Source: Actinomycetaceae bacterium zg-1166 (GTDB lineage Bacteria; Actinomycetota; Actinomycetes; Actinomycetales; Actinomycetaceae). From it: a stretch of DNA of 64,000 nt. Below the pieces are notes generated by a model. It was not told the DNA's origin. It ran no database searches and saw only the letters and a program-made list of their open reading frames with translations. The stretch covers positions 248,001 through 312,000 of the forward strand of contig CP064953.1 of assembly GCA_015679245.1 (NCBI GenBank). Reading direction: 5' to 3'. The position numbers and the translations under genes are program-made. This document shows, one piece after another, positions 50,668 through 64,000 of the stretch; within the stretch, counting starts at the first letter, position 1, and each line of letters starts with the position of its first letter.

Positions 50668-51504
50668 ATGAAAACGCATATCGAACTCAAGAACGACAGC
50701 CAGATTTGCCAGATGAGAAAGGCAGGTCTGGCCGTCGCCGCAATTCACGAGGCAATTGCCGATGCACTTCGCCCCGGAGTGACGACGAAAGATATGGATG
50801 ACGTGGCAGCTTCAGTACTTGAAGCTCACGGTGCCCGCTCGAACTTCTTGGGATACTACGGCTATCCGGCTCACATATGTGTGAGTGTGAACGAAGAGAT
50901 TGTTCATGGTATCCCTGGTTCTCGTGTCCTAGAACCAGGGGATATCGTCTCTTTTGACTGTGGCGCGGTTATTGATGGTTGGCACGGTGATGCCTGCTTC
51001 ACGGCTGTACTTCCGGGAGGAGATCAGGATCGTCACGCTCAACGCGAGGAACTCTCGGCACGTACCCGCGAGGCGATGTGGCGAGGGATCGCTGCCCTTG
51101 CTACGGGTTCGCGTGTGGGAGATGTGGGACGTGCAATCGACGATTACGTTGAGAGTTTGGAAGAACCAGTACCGGGGATCGTCGAAGAGTATGTGGGTCA
51201 TGGCATTGGCACGGCTATGCACATGGATCCTGATGTGCCGAACTACCGTACTCGTTCACGTGGTGAGAAACTGTGCCCTGGAATGGTGCTGTGTGTAGAG
51301 CCGATGCTTACCGCAGGAAACCAAGAGAATGTGACTCGTGAGGACGAATGGACTGTGGTTACTCTCGATGGATCAGATGCCTGCCATTGGGAACACGAGG
51401 TCGCTATTCACGAAGGTGGGATTTGGGTGCTCACCGCACGTGATGGGGGAATGGCTGGCCTTGCGCCTTTCGGGATCACTCCTGTTCCTCTGAATGAGGA
51501 CTGA
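50668..51504 (+). CDS. map: Methionine aminopeptidase, type I
   Basis: 278 residues, removes N-terminal Met from nascent proteins. SFDCGAVIDGWHGDACFT contains the two metal Asp residues, GHGIGTAMHMDPDVPNY the His, and CVEPMLT and EHEVAIHEGG the Glu ligands. Fourteen nt after adk. Confidence 0.96.
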   Translation: MKTHIELKNDSQICQMRKAGLAVAAIHEAIADALRPGVTTKDMDDVAASVLEAHGARSNFLGYYGYPAHICVSVNEEIVHGIPGSRVLEPGDIVSFDCGAVIDGWHGDACFTAVLPGGDQDRHAQREELSARTREAMWRGIAALATGSRVGDVGRAIDDYVESLEEPVPGIVEEYVGHGIGTAMHMDPDVPNYRTRSRGEKLCPGMVLCVEPMLTAGNQENVTREDEWTVVTLDGSDACHWEHEVAIHEGGIWVLTARDGGMAGLAPFGITPVPLNED

Positions 51505-51724
51505 GTACCCAGGTGTATTACATGTGTCTGCCGGAGGGCGAGGTGTGCGTGTACATGAGATGGCCGTGCAGGTAGTCTGGCCGTGACGAGTTCCACGGGA
51601 TTCTCGTCTTTCGTCGTCGAAAGAATCCAAGTACGATGGATCCTTGGTACGCCCTGCCCAAGTGGAGGGTTACTGCGATCCCTGACAACCCGGTGAGGGG
51701 TCGGTTTGAGTGTTAGCGAGGGTT

Positions 51725-51946
51725 ATGGCGAAGAAGGATGGCGTCATCGAAGTAGAGGGAACGGTCGTTGAGGCTCTCCCGAACGCGATGTTCCGCGTCG
51801 AGCTAGAGAATGGGCACATTGTGCTCGCCCATATCTCTGGTAAGATCCGTCAGCACTACATCAAGATTCTTCCCGAAGATCGGGTTGTCGTGGAGCTCAC
51901 TCCCTATGACCTGAACCGAGGGCGAATCGTCTACCGCTATAAGTGA
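51725..51946 (+). CDS. infA: Translation initiation factor IF-1
   Basis: 73 residues, OB-fold factor that blocks the A site in initiation. [31 protein letters not shown] is the universal N-terminus, fixing the start at ATG 51725; an in-frame GTG 51710 adds five residues. GAGGG lies 2 nt upstream, closer than ideal. Confidence 0.96.
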   Translation: MAKKDGVIEVEGTVVEALPNAMFRVELENGHIVLAHISGKIRQHYIKILPEDRVVVELTPYDLNRGRIVYRYK

Positions 51947-52000
51947 GCCCCGATTTGCTATCGGCGCCCGGTGTGAGCCGGAAGCAAGGAAAGTACGACA

Positions 52001-52114
52001 ATGAAGGTCAAGCCCAGCGTTAAGAAGATCTGCGACAAGTGCAAGGTTATCCGCCGCCACGGTCGCATCATGGTGATCTGCGAAAACCCGCGGCATAAGC
52101 AGCGTCAGGGCTGA
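52001..52114 (+). CDS. rpmJ: 50S ribosomal protein L36
   Basis: 37 residues with the zinc ligands C11-x2-C14, C27 and H32 ([16 protein letters not shown]...[11 protein letters not shown]), the C+ form. AAGGAAAG precedes ATG. Between infA and rpsM, the standard place. Confidence 0.97.
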   Translation: MKVKPSVKKICDKCKVIRRHGRIMVICENPRHKQRQG

Positions 52115-52119
52115 TCTGA

Positions 52120-52207
52120 CGCAGCGGGCACAGCCCGCAGTCCAGCGCACTGACTGCGCAAGCAACCCTCGGGCCGAAGGCCGAGGCTCTAAGACAACTT
52201 AGAGATG
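52120..52207 (+). promoter_or_regulatory. Structured leader between rpmJ and rpsM
   Basis: Three consecutive hairpins: GCGGGC/GCCCGC (about 52123-52138), CCTCGG.../CCGAGG (about 52167-52186) and CTCTAAG/CTTAGAG (about 52186-52204). They precede the alpha operon, whose leader is an S4 target in other bacteria; S4 is not encoded here, so any regulator is unknown. Confidence 0.4.
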
Positions 52208-52250
52208 TCAGTGCTCAACACCTTCGGAATTGGTTACAGGAGCTAAGAAA

Positions 52251-52625
52251 TTGGCACGTCTCTCTGGCGTTGACCTCCCTCGCGAAAAGCGAGTTGAGAT
52301 TGCGCTTACCTACATCTACGGCATTGGCCGCACCCGAGCCTCGGAAACTCTGGCTGCAACCGGTGTGAACCCGGATACTCGCGTCAAGGATTTGACTGAG
52401 GAGGAGCTGGTCAAGCTCAAGAACCACATCGACGAGAACTACAAGGTCGAAGGTGACCTGCGCCGCGAGGTTCAGGCCGATATTCGCCGCAAGATCGAAA
52501 TCGGCTGCTACCAGGGTCTGCGCCACCGCCGTGGCTTGCCCGTCCACGGTCAGCGCACCAAGACAAATGCGCGCACCCGCAAGGGTCCCAAGCGCACTGT
52601 TGCCGGTAAGAAGAAGGCCAAGTAA
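52251..52625 (+). CDS. rpsM: 30S ribosomal protein S13
   Basis: 124 residues from TTG 52251, 7 nt behind AGGAG, giving [26 protein letters not shown], the family N-terminus; the frame is open 7 codons upstream. [22 protein letters not shown] is the C-terminal tRNA-contacting tail. Confidence 0.97.
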   Translation: MARLSGVDLPREKRVEIALTYIYGIGRTRASETLAATGVNPDTRVKDLTEEELVKLKNHIDENYKVEGDLRREVQADIRRKIEIGCYQGLRHRRGLPVHGQRTKTNARTRKGPKRTVAGKKKAK

Positions 52626-52658
52626 GGCCAGTCGAGAGTTCAAGAGAGAAAGTAGATT

Positions 52659-53069
52659 ATGCCAGCTAAGACTCGTCAAGCTGCCTCCGGCACCCGTCGT
52701 CCGCGCCGCAAGGAGCGCCGGAACATTGCCGTCGGCCAGGCTCACATCAAGTCCACATTTAACAATACGATCGTCTCTATCACCGATCCCACAGGTGCGG
52801 TTATCGCTTCCTGCTCATCGGGTCAGGTGGGTTTCAAGGGTTCGCGTAAGTCCACTCCTTACGCCGCTCAGCTCGCAGCCGAGAATGCTGCGCGTCACGC
52901 CATGGATCAGGGAATGAAGAAGGTTGATGTCTTCGTCAAAGGTCCGGGTTCTGGCCGCGAAACTGCGATCCGTTCGCTCACTGCCTCCGGCCTCGAAGTG
53001 ACCTCTATTTCGGATGTCACCCCCCAGGCTCATAACGGTTGCCGCCCGCCCAAGCGTCGCCGCGTGTGA
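52659..53069 (+). CDS. rpsK: 30S ribosomal protein S11
   Basis: 136 residues, platform protein near the Shine-Dalgarno helix. [35 protein letters not shown] and [12 protein letters not shown] are diagnostic. It is followed directly by rpoA; rpsD, found here in mycobacteria, is missing. Confidence 0.98.
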   Translation: MPAKTRQAASGTRRPRRKERRNIAVGQAHIKSTFNNTIVSITDPTGAVIASCSSGQVGFKGSRKSTPYAAQLAAENAARHAMDQGMKKVDVFVKGPGSGRETAIRSLTASGLEVTSISDVTPQAHNGCRPPKRRRV

Positions 53070-53179
53070 ATCTTCGCGGCCTTAGCCGCATGGCCCTCAT
53101 GGCCACCCCTCGCAGCCACAAGGTCTGCGAGCCCTTGATGGGTCTCAAATAGTGGGGACCCGCCGAAAGGAAAGAATTA

Positions 53180-54184
53180 GTGCTCATCGCTCAGCGCCCT
53201 GTCCTCTCAGAGGAGCAGGTTTCGCAATTCCGTTCGCGTTTCATCCTTGAACCGCTTGAGCCTGGCTTTGGCTATACGCTCGGCAACTCGATGCGTCGTA
53301 CGCTCCTCTCCTCGATTCCAGGAGCGGCAGTGACGTCGGTTCGCATTGATGGTGTTCTTCACGAGTTCTCTACGATCCCAGGGGTCAAAGAGGACGTCGC
53401 AGAGATTATCCTCAACCTCAAGGAGCTCGTTGTCTCTTCGGAGAACGACGAACCTGTGCTCATGTATCTACGCAAGCAGGGGCCGTGCGAGGTGACGGCT
53501 GCGGACATTACGCCACCTGCCGGTGTAGAAATTCACAACCCCGATCTGCACATTGCCACTCTCAATGAGAAGGGCAAAATTGAAGTGGATCTCACGGTTG
53601 AGCGTGGCCGCGGTTACGTTTCTGCTGCACAGAACAAGAACCCGGAAGATGAGATCGGTCGTATTCCGATTGATTCTATCTACTCTCCTGTGGTGAAGGT
53701 TTCCTACAAGGTGGAAGCCACTCGTGTTGAACAGCGCACTGATTTTGACAAGCTGATTGTGGACGTAGAAGTTAAGCCTTCGACGAATCCTCGCGACGCT
53801 CTTGCCTCGGCAGGCAAGACTCTCGTTGAGCTTTTCGGACTTTGTGTGGATCTCAATGAGGAAGCTGAGGGCATTGAGATTGGCCCGGCTCCCGTTGTGG
53901 AAACTCAGTCCTCGGATCTTCAGCGTCCGATCACAATTCTTAACCTTCCGGCTCGCTCGCAGAACTGCCTGCAGCGCGAGGGTATTCATACTATTGGCGA
54001 ACTGATCCAGCGTTCTGAGGCCGACCTCCTCGATATTCGCAACTTTGGTGCGAAGTCGATCGAGGACGTCAAGGACGAGCTTGCTAAGCTCGATCTGCGT
54101 CTCAAGGATTCCCCGGCAGGCTTCCTTGCCAACTACGGGGATGAGAACTACTCGATGCAGTTCAGTGACGACCTGCAGGGATAA
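53180..54184 (+). CDS. rpoA: RNA polymerase alpha subunit
   Basis: 334 residues. The N-terminal dimerisation domain has [31 protein letters not shown]; the C-terminal domain (about 250-315: [34 protein letters not shown]) binds UP elements and activators. GTG start behind AAAGGAAAG. A 110-nt spacer with CTCGCAG/CTGCGAG separates it from rpsK. Confidence 0.98.
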   Translation: MLIAQRPVLSEEQVSQFRSRFILEPLEPGFGYTLGNSMRRTLLSSIPGAAVTSVRIDGVLHEFSTIPGVKEDVAEIILNLKELVVSSENDEPVLMYLRKQGPCEVTAADITPPAGVEIHNPDLHIATLNEKGKIEVDLTVERGRGYVSAAQNKNPEDEIGRIPIDSIYSPVVKVSYKVEATRVEQRTDFDKLIVDVEVKPSTNPRDALASAGKTLVELFGLCVDLNEEAEGIEIGPAPVVETQSSDLQRPITILNLPARSQNCLQREGIHTIGELIQRSEADLLDIRNFGAKSIEDVKDELAKLDLRLKDSPAGFLANYGDENYSMQFSDDLQG

Positions 54185-54212
54185 ATCCCGCACTACTAGG
54201 AGTTAGACAGAC

Positions 54213-54737
54213 ATGCCCAAGCCCAAGAAGGGTGCGCGCCTTGGCGGTTCCGCCGCCCACCAGCGCCTCATTATTGCGAATCTGTGCAAGGAGCTCATTC
54301 GTCATCAGTCGATCACGACGACGGAGTCTCGTGCCAAGACCGTTCAGCCTTACATGGAGAAGCTGATTACGAAGGCCAAGAAGGGTGATACGGCTAACCG
54401 CCGCGAAGCTCTTAAGGTTCTTCGCGATCGCGAAGTTGCTTACATCCTCTTCGAGGAACTTGCTCCGCTTTTCTCCGAGCGCGAGGGTGGTTACACCCGT
54501 ATCGTCAAGATTGGCAACCGCAAGGGTGACAATGCGCCGATGGCCGTGATTTCGCTCGTAACGGAGAAGGTTTCCCCGAAGCAGGCTGTTGTGAAGGAAG
54601 CTGAGAAAGCTGTGGAGAAGGCCGCAAAGGCTGCCGCTGCTCTTGCTGAGGATCCGGCAGAATCTGCGGAGTCGGCTCCTTCAACGGAATCGGCTCCTTC
54701 AGCGGAGTCGGCGGAGGGTGCTTCCGAGGAGAAGTGA
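54213..54737 (+). CDS. rplQ: 50S ribosomal protein L17
   Basis: 174 residues. The core (1-120; [43 protein letters not shown]) is normal; an Ala/Glu/Ser-rich tail of about 50 residues with a repeated ES.PS pattern follows, common in actinobacteria. Last gene of the alpha operon. Confidence 0.97.
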   Translation: MPKPKKGARLGGSAAHQRLIIANLCKELIRHQSITTTESRAKTVQPYMEKLITKAKKGDTANRREALKVLRDREVAYILFEELAPLFSEREGGYTRIVKIGNRKGDNAPMAVISLVTEKVSPKQAVVKEAEKAVEKAAKAAAALAEDPAESAESAPSTESAPSAESAEGASEEK

Positions 54738-54756
54738 CTCTAGCGCGCTAGAACGT

Positions 54757-54796
54757 AAGCGGTGGGCACGCCACGGAGGCGTGCCCACCGCTTTTC
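54757..54796 (+). terminator. Terminator after rplQ
   Basis: 16-bp stem with core GCGGTGGGCACGCC (54759-54772)/GGCGTGCCCACCGC (54778-54791), loop ACGGA, followed by TTTTCTTT. Confidence 0.93.
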
Positions 54797-55230
54797 TTTC
54801 CGGCAGACTTTCTTACAGGCTCTTTTCCTTTTATCCCAACGAAAAACACTAATCACAGTGGTTCAGTCCGCAGACACACGTGTGGTCTTTAACCCCTTTT
54901 CCAGCACATTCTCTTTCTAGGTAAACCCTCTTTCTGCTTTCCGCCAGACCAGGCCAACACGCTAAACCTGAAAAATCCGGACACCATGCGACAAACAAGG
55001 CCAGTCTCTCTTTCTGTCAGACCAAATCTTCTTAAGGTCAACAAGGCGGATGAGTGCCTTGTAGAGAGGTAGATAAGACGTTCCACAAAAGAGAACGACA
55101 TACGCGTCAAAAGTATGTGTGGTATCCCGCGATGTTGTCGTTGGTGGTGCTTCGTTGTGGGCTCGTGATTTAGCGCACTATTGAATTCTAGGGCGCCGAC
55201 CTAGCCGCGTACGGAAGCAATCAATGCAGC
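54797..55230. other. Gene-free region after rplQ
   Basis: About 430 nt between convergent rplQ and the ROK gene. It has a partial duplication (CTCTTTCTG...CAGACCA near 54927 and 55006). No gene seen. Confidence 0.45.
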
Positions 55231-56100
55231 TCAGTCGGGGAAGTCCCACTGTATCTCGGAGCTATGATCGTCTTCGACCTCACGGCTGCGCACCGCATCC
55301 TCATTAATCATCGACCATGCGCGCACGCCTCCGTTCATCCCGGCTGCGTTGGGGATAAAGATGACATTGGAATCGAGTTTTTCACGCACAAAGGGCTTGA
55401 TCCGTGCAGCATTTCCACCTCCCACATAGAGGCGATCCCATCGAAACACTGGCCAAAGGGTATCAATGACCTTGGCTACCCTGCGTGACCACGCCGAATC
55501 ACCTAGGCGGATGCGTTCGGCTTCACCAATAAAATCGTCGTAGGTGAGCCCCCAGCGCAGCGGGGCGTGGGAAACTTCAAGATGTGGAGTGAGACGCCCT
55601 TGATCGAGGAGAGCGTTGCCCAGGCCGGTGCCCAAGGTAATAACGAGTTCGATCCCCGTTCCAGAGACGACTCCAGCAGCAGCCACCTCGGCATCGTTGA
55701 GAACAAGGGAAGGAACGCCGAAACGTTCACGAAGTGCCCGCTGAATATCAAGATGATCCCAGGCTTCGGCAAGTTCGGGCGAGACTTTCGTGTGAGGGCC
55801 TGCTTTGCGAATGTAGTGTGGAGTGAACACAACGATCCCGCGGCGGATCATACCTGGCATTCCCAAAGTGATTCTGTCAAAACTTCCTAGCTTCCGAGCG
55901 TGCGATTCGACGATAGCGAGTAGATCTGAGGGAGAAAGAGGATAACGCAGGGCGGTACGGCAGGGTGAACCAATGGGAAAACCGCCCTCATCTAAGAGAC
56001 TCGATTTAATTCCCCCGCCACCGCAATCGACGGCTAGGGTGCGTAGCACTCCGAGGGCAGGCTTGGGAGGAGGAGTCTGACTGTGGGAAACTGCATTCAT
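55231..56100 (-). CDS. ROK-family protein, polyphosphate-glucokinase-like
   Basis: 289 residues. The phosphate-1 segment reads DCGGGGIKSSLLD where PpgK has D-GGSGIKG; LNDAEVAAAGVVSG and TLGTGLGNALLDQGRL..HLEVSHAP (sugar site) and YVGGGNA..I (C-terminal Gly motif) follow. PpgK phosphorylates glucose with polyphosphate or ATP; the altered first motif makes the activity uncertain. ATG 56100 overlaps the divergent truA ATG; GTG 56049 is an alternative start just before the core. Confidence 0.72.
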   Translation of the reverse strand: MNAVSHSQTPPPKPALGVLRTLAVDCGGGGIKSSLLDEGGFPIGSPCRTALRYPLSPSDLLAIVESHARKLGSFDRITLGMPGMIRRGIVVFTPHYIRKAGPHTKVSPELAEAWDHLDIQRALRERFGVPSLVLNDAEVAAAGVVSGTGIELVITLGTGLGNALLDQGRLTPHLEVSHAPLRWGLTYDDFIGEAERIRLGDSAWSRRVAKVIDTLWPVFRWDRLYVGGGNAARIKPFVREKLDSNVIFIPNAAGMNGGVRAWSMINEDAVRSREVEDDHSSEIQWDFPD

Positions 56101-57001
56101 GGATTCGACGGTAGCGCAAAAGCTGCGCTTACGTATTGATTTAGCCTACGACGGTACGGAATTTCACGGTTGGGCCTGTCAACCGGGGCTTCGTACGGTG
56201 GAAGGTGAACTCACTGCGGCACTCGAAAAAGTCTTGCGGGAAAAGGTTATTCTCACTGTAGCTGGACGCACCGATGCTGGAGTTCACGCTCGCGGACAAG
56301 TAGTTCACGTGGATGTTACGCCCACAGCACTTGAAACCGCACAAGGGCGTGCAGCTTCCTGGCAGGAAGCTCTCCTTTCTCGCCTCACCGGAATATTGCG
56401 TCGTTCTTCCCATTCGCCTGGCAGTGGCAGTGGCAGTGGCAGGGTGAAGGGTGGATCGGATCTGCTCATACGTGCTGTGAGTGAAGCCCCGGATGGCTTC
56501 GATGCGCGGTTTTCTGCCCTTGGGCGCGCCTACACCTATCGCATCTGTGATGAACGTGCGGCCTGGGATCCGTTGCGCACCCGCGATGTGCTCTGGCTAG
56601 ATCGTCCGCTCGATCTGGAGGCAATGAACCGCAGTGCTGTCGCTTTGCTGGGTGAACACGATTTTCTCTCTTTCTGTAAGCCTCGCGAAGGTGCGACGAC
56701 GATTCGTACGCTCCAGCGTCTCGAAGCAGTACGTCGTGGGGGAATAATCGAGATTTATGCGCAGGCTGACGCCTTCTGCCATTCGATGGTGCGCACGCTT
56801 GTAGGCACTCTTATGAAAGTGGGAGAGGGAACTCGCTCGGAGACGTGGCCAAAAGAGCGATTAAAGGCGCGCACACGTGATGGGAACGTTATTGTTGCTC
56901 CAGCTCATCCCCTCACGTTGGAGAAGGTCTTTTATCCACATGACGAGGAGCTTGGGCAGCGTGCGCGCCAAGCACGGGCACGGAGGAGTTGTGCCTGCTG
57001 A
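56099..57001 (+). CDS. truA: tRNA pseudouridine synthase A
   Basis: 300 residues, makes pseudouridine at tRNA positions 38-40. Catalytic Asp59 in AGRTDAGVHARGQVVHVD; FDARFSALGRAYTYRI and the C-terminal FCHSMVRTLVGTLMKVGEG are intact. A Ser/Gly insertion (SPGSGSGSGR) encoded by a GGCAGT repeat lies around residues 107-115. It follows the alpha operon in many bacteria. The ATG at 56099 lacks a Shine-Dalgarno and overlaps the divergent ROK start. Confidence 0.95.
   Translation: MDSTVAQKLRLRIDLAYDGTEFHGWACQPGLRTVEGELTAALEKVLREKVILTVAGRTDAGVHARGQVVHVDVTPTALETAQGRAASWQEALLSRLTGILRRSSHSPGSGSGSGRVKGGSDLLIRAVSEAPDGFDARFSALGRAYTYRICDERAAWDPLRTRDVLWLDRPLDLEAMNRSAVALLGEHDFLSFCKPREGATTIRTLQRLEAVRRGGIIEIYAQADAFCHSMVRTLVGTLMKVGEGTRSETWPKERLKARTRDGNVIVAPAHPLTLEKVFYPHDEELGQRARQARARRSCAC
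56419..56441 (+). repeat. (GGCAGT)n hexanucleotide repeat inside truA
   Basis: Three full copies plus GGCAG, coding for Gly-Ser. Copy-number change would alter the linker by two residues without a frameshift. Confidence 0.8.
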
Positions 57002-57123
57002 CGCGGATGGTGCCTGCTGCTGGCAGATAAGGCGCGCATGTGTAGCCAGATGCTGGTGGGGTTCTCTCAGGAGTAAAAGATAGGTCGGTGCCCCGTGGAC
57101 TCACTCACACATCCGCAGATTCT

Positions 57124-57152
57124 TTGACCCGCCTGTGCGTGCTGAGTAACAT
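57124..57152 (+). promoter_or_regulatory. rplM-rpsI promoter
   Basis: TTGACC (57124-57129), 17-nt spacer, TAACAT (57147-57152); start point near 57159, leader about 125 nt. Confidence 0.7.
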
Positions 57153-57284
57153 TGGTATCCGTTGTGCATACTGTTCGTCAGGCGCTTTCCCACTCGCCGC
57201 AACAGAAGCCAACAATTTGACCATTTTCCCAGGCGTTACACGCTTCTTAAGGTAGCGCCGACACGAGAAACGAAGGCTACGCCC

Positions 57285-57728
57285 GTGCGCACGTATTCAC
57301 CGAAGCCCGGCGATGTCGAACCTAAGTGGTATCTCATTGATGCTACCGATGTCGTCCTTGGCCGACTGGCAGCCCAGGTTGCCACCCTGCTCCGTGGGAA
57401 GCATAAGCCGTCCTTTGCACCGAACGCTGATGGTGGCGATTTTGTTATTGTCATCAATGCTGAGAAGGTTGCACTGACTGGGAGTAAGCGTGAACAGAAG
57501 AACGCTTACCACCACTCTGGTTATCCGGGCGGTTTGAAGGCCACCAGCTACACTGAGCTGCTCGCGACTCACCCCGAGCGGGCCATTGAGAAGGCAGTTG
57601 CGGGAATGCTCCCGAAGAACTCCCTTGGCCGCAAGCAGATCACCAAGCTCAAGGTCTATGCCGGTGCCGAGCACCCGCACAAGGCACAGCAGCCCCAGGT
57701 GTTCGAGCTCAAGAAGATTGCTCAGTGA
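57285..57728 (+). CDS. rplM: 50S ribosomal protein L13
   Basis: 147 residues from GTG 57285, matching the length of the mycobacterial protein. [42 protein letters not shown] and [24 protein letters not shown] are diagnostic. The frame is open 41 codons upstream, but conservation starts here. GAAGG precedes. Confidence 0.97.
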   Translation: MRTYSPKPGDVEPKWYLIDATDVVLGRLAAQVATLLRGKHKPSFAPNADGGDFVIVINAEKVALTGSKREQKNAYHHSGYPGGLKATSYTELLATHPERAIEKAVAGMLPKNSLGRKQITKLKVYAGAEHPHKAQQPQVFELKKIAQ

Positions 57729-57751
57729 GCATCCGGAACAGGAACTAACTC

Positions 57752-58237
57752 ATGGCTGAAACAACCATCGATACCGAGCTGGAAGAATTCTCCGGCTCCT
57801 ACACTACGGAGAGTGAAGCTCCCCGAACCGGTCAGGGTGCATCCGTGACCGCTCCTGGCGCAGGTCTTGGCCGCCGCAAGGAAGCCATTGCCCGCGTCCG
57901 TCTTATCCCCGGCACTGGTGAGTGGAAGGTCAACGGGCGCACGCTCGAAGATTACTTCCCCAACAAGCTGCACCAGCAGCTTGTGAACTCTCCCTTCGCC
58001 CTGCTGGATCTCGAAGGTCGCTTTGATGTTATTGCCCGTATTTCGGGTGGTGGCATTTCTGGTCAGGCTGGCGCTCTGCGTCTTGGCATTTCGCGTGCTC
58101 TCAATGAGATTGATCGCGAGGCTAATCGCCCGGCTCTGAAGAAAGCGGGTTTCCTTACTCGGGATGCTCGCGCCGTTGAACGCAAGAAGGCTGGCCTCAA
58201 GAAAGCTCGCAAGGCTTCGCAGTTCTCGAAGCGCTGA
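57752..58237 (+). CDS. rpsI: 30S ribosomal protein S9
   Basis: 161 residues. An acidic, poorly conserved N-terminal extension (about 35 residues) precedes [24 protein letters not shown]; it ends [18 protein letters not shown], the tail that reaches the P-site tRNA. Co-transcribed with rplM. Confidence 0.98.
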   Translation: MAETTIDTELEEFSGSYTTESEAPRTGQGASVTAPGAGLGRRKEAIARVRLIPGTGEWKVNGRTLEDYFPNKLHQQLVNSPFALLDLEGRFDVIARISGGGISGQAGALRLGISRALNEIDREANRPALKKAGFLTRDARAVERKKAGLKKARKASQFSKR

Positions 58238-58258
58238 TTCTTCACCGCATTTTTGCAC

Positions 58259-58297
58259 GAGAGTGGCTCCTATTATGTGGAGCCACTCTCCTTTTTT
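58259..58297 (+). terminator. Terminator after rpsI
   Basis: GAGAGTGGCTCC (58259-58270)/GGAGCCACTCTC (58279-58290), 8-nt loop, then CTTTTTT. Confidence 0.95.
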
Positions 58298-58751
58298 AGG
58301 TGGATGTCTCTTTCTTCATAACTCCCATACTTTGTGAAGCGAGTCAGGAGGTATTGCTCTCTTTGATGGAGGGAGTGAAGGAGTGATGTATTTGATGCAA
58401 TTCACTACACCACGTTGTCGGTGGTTGTTGTTGTGGAAGGAACGGGAACTGCATTTACCCGTGCAGGATCTGGTGAAATTAGCAAAGAGTTCCTTACAGA
58501 GTGGATCCGCGAGGGATACCGAGGCGTACGGAGGACTTTCCTGACGTGTGTCTGGTGTGTGTGGGGTTGTTTTGTGTGTGTGGGTTGTTTTGGGGTGTGG
58601 TTAGGGTCACTTTGGTTTGGGTTGGTGTTGGTGTTGGTGGGTGTGTAGAGTTCTTATCCGTTGCTGTGCGGCGTGTGGAGAAGATTGTTGTGGGTTTTCT
58701 TTGGGTCGTGGAGTGATTTCCTCTGGTTGCAGGTGATGGGATTCGTCGGGT
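58298..58751. other. rRNA operon upstream region
   Basis: No gene. From about 58540 the plus strand is almost purely G and T, and ORFs there are artefacts of this composition. Confidence 0.5.
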
Positions 58752-58780
58752 TTGACGGGTTGTTGTTGTGTGTGTAGGCT
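58752..58780 (+). promoter_or_regulatory. rRNA operon promoter
   Basis: TTGACG (58752-58757), 17-nt spacer, TAGGCT (58775-58780). It is the only good match in 700 nt before 16S. The leader would be about 200 nt. CTTGATAGTGTG (58851-58862) downstream resembles the boxA-proximal leader segment of other actinobacterial rrn operons. Confidence 0.7.
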
Positions 58781-58990
58781 GGAGGGGTTGCCTCTCTTGA
58801 GGGTCTGGCTTGTTGGGCTGGGTTTTCGGGGTGTGGGTGTGGTGTTTGGGTGCTTGATAGTGTGTTGGATTTTTGGGTAGCTGCTGCTGTTGTTTGGTGG
58901 TGGTGGTTTTTGTGGTTGCGTGGGCTGGCTGTTGTGGTTGGTTTGCGTGGCTGTTTTTGTTTTTTTGGGTCTGTTTTGGATTCTCTGTTT

Positions 58991-63882
<4,892 letters not shown>

Positions 63883-64000
63883 GACAACACACCCCCCTTC
63901 TTTTTCTGGTGGGGGTGTGGTTGATTGACATGCTTGCATCCACTCTACGGAAACAAACCCCCACACCCCCACACGCACACGCGTGTGTGTGTATACGGGT
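63883..64000 (+). other. 23S-5S spacer (truncated by window end)
   Basis: It holds a CACACCCCC/GGGGGTGTG hairpin (about 63889-63919) and the 3' strand of the pre-23S stem (63930-63949). 5S is not reached. Confidence 0.7.

Overview
The window is a chromosomal segment of a moderately GC-rich Actinobacterium. The ribosomal gene order (tRNA-Thr/tRNA-Met/rpmG, tRNA-Trp/secE/nusG/rplKA), the acidic NusG N-terminal extension, the polyphosphate-glucokinase-like ROK protein and the 16S sequence all point there. I favour the Actinomycetaceae (Actinomyces/Arcanobacterium/Trueperella-like) but cannot name a genus. There are no mycolic-acid genes (hadABC) after rpmG, unlike mycobacteria.

Layout. 1-6.2 kb: end of tRNA-Thr, tRNA-Met, rpmG, murB, adenosine deaminase, an APH-fold kinase, an aspartate-type aminotransferase and tRNA-Trp. 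6.2-23.9 kb: secE-nusG-rplK-rplA, uridine kinase, rplJ-rplL behind an L10 leader, rpoB-rpoC, and the str operon rpsL-rpsG-fusA-tuf. 23.9-38.4 kb: metabolic genes between tuf and rpsJ. These are a gene-free kilobase with degenerate repeats, a ThrE-type exporter, ilvBNC behind a branched-chain leader-peptide attenuator, transaldolase, and a five-gene minus-strand carbohydrate cluster (Gfo/Idh oxidoreductase, FGGY kinase, AraM-type dehydrogenase, HxlB-like SIS isomerase, DeoC-family aldolase) divergent from a GntR/UTRA regulator. 38.7-54.8 kb: the S10-spc-alpha supercluster, rpsJ to rplQ, without rpsD. 55.2-58.3 kb: ROK kinase, truA, rplM-rpsI. 58.7-64 kb: an rRNA operon with complete 16S and 23S; 5S lies beyond the window.

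How the genes work together. Most of the window builds the transcription and translation machinery (RNA polymerase alpha, beta and beta'; NusG; elongation factors G and Tu; IF-1; about 34 ribosomal proteins; rRNA) and the Sec translocon (SecY, SecE), with Adk and Map as usual companions. The metabolic block makes and exports amino acids (IlvBNC, ThrE) and handles phosphorylated sugars (Tal, DeoC).

Most notable. (1) The carbohydrate cluster is an unassigned combination of enzymes. Its minus-strand promoter carries TGTACGTACA, the core of the Bacillus AraR operator, inside the -35/-10 spacer. (2) The ilv attenuator appears to use a leaderless leader peptide (MTIILVLT). (3) The rplJL leader has competing terminator and antiterminator stems. 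(4) S12 has Arg at residue 88. (5) murB seems to be entered through a coupled nine-codon upstream frame. All calls come from reading the sequence; no database search was run.
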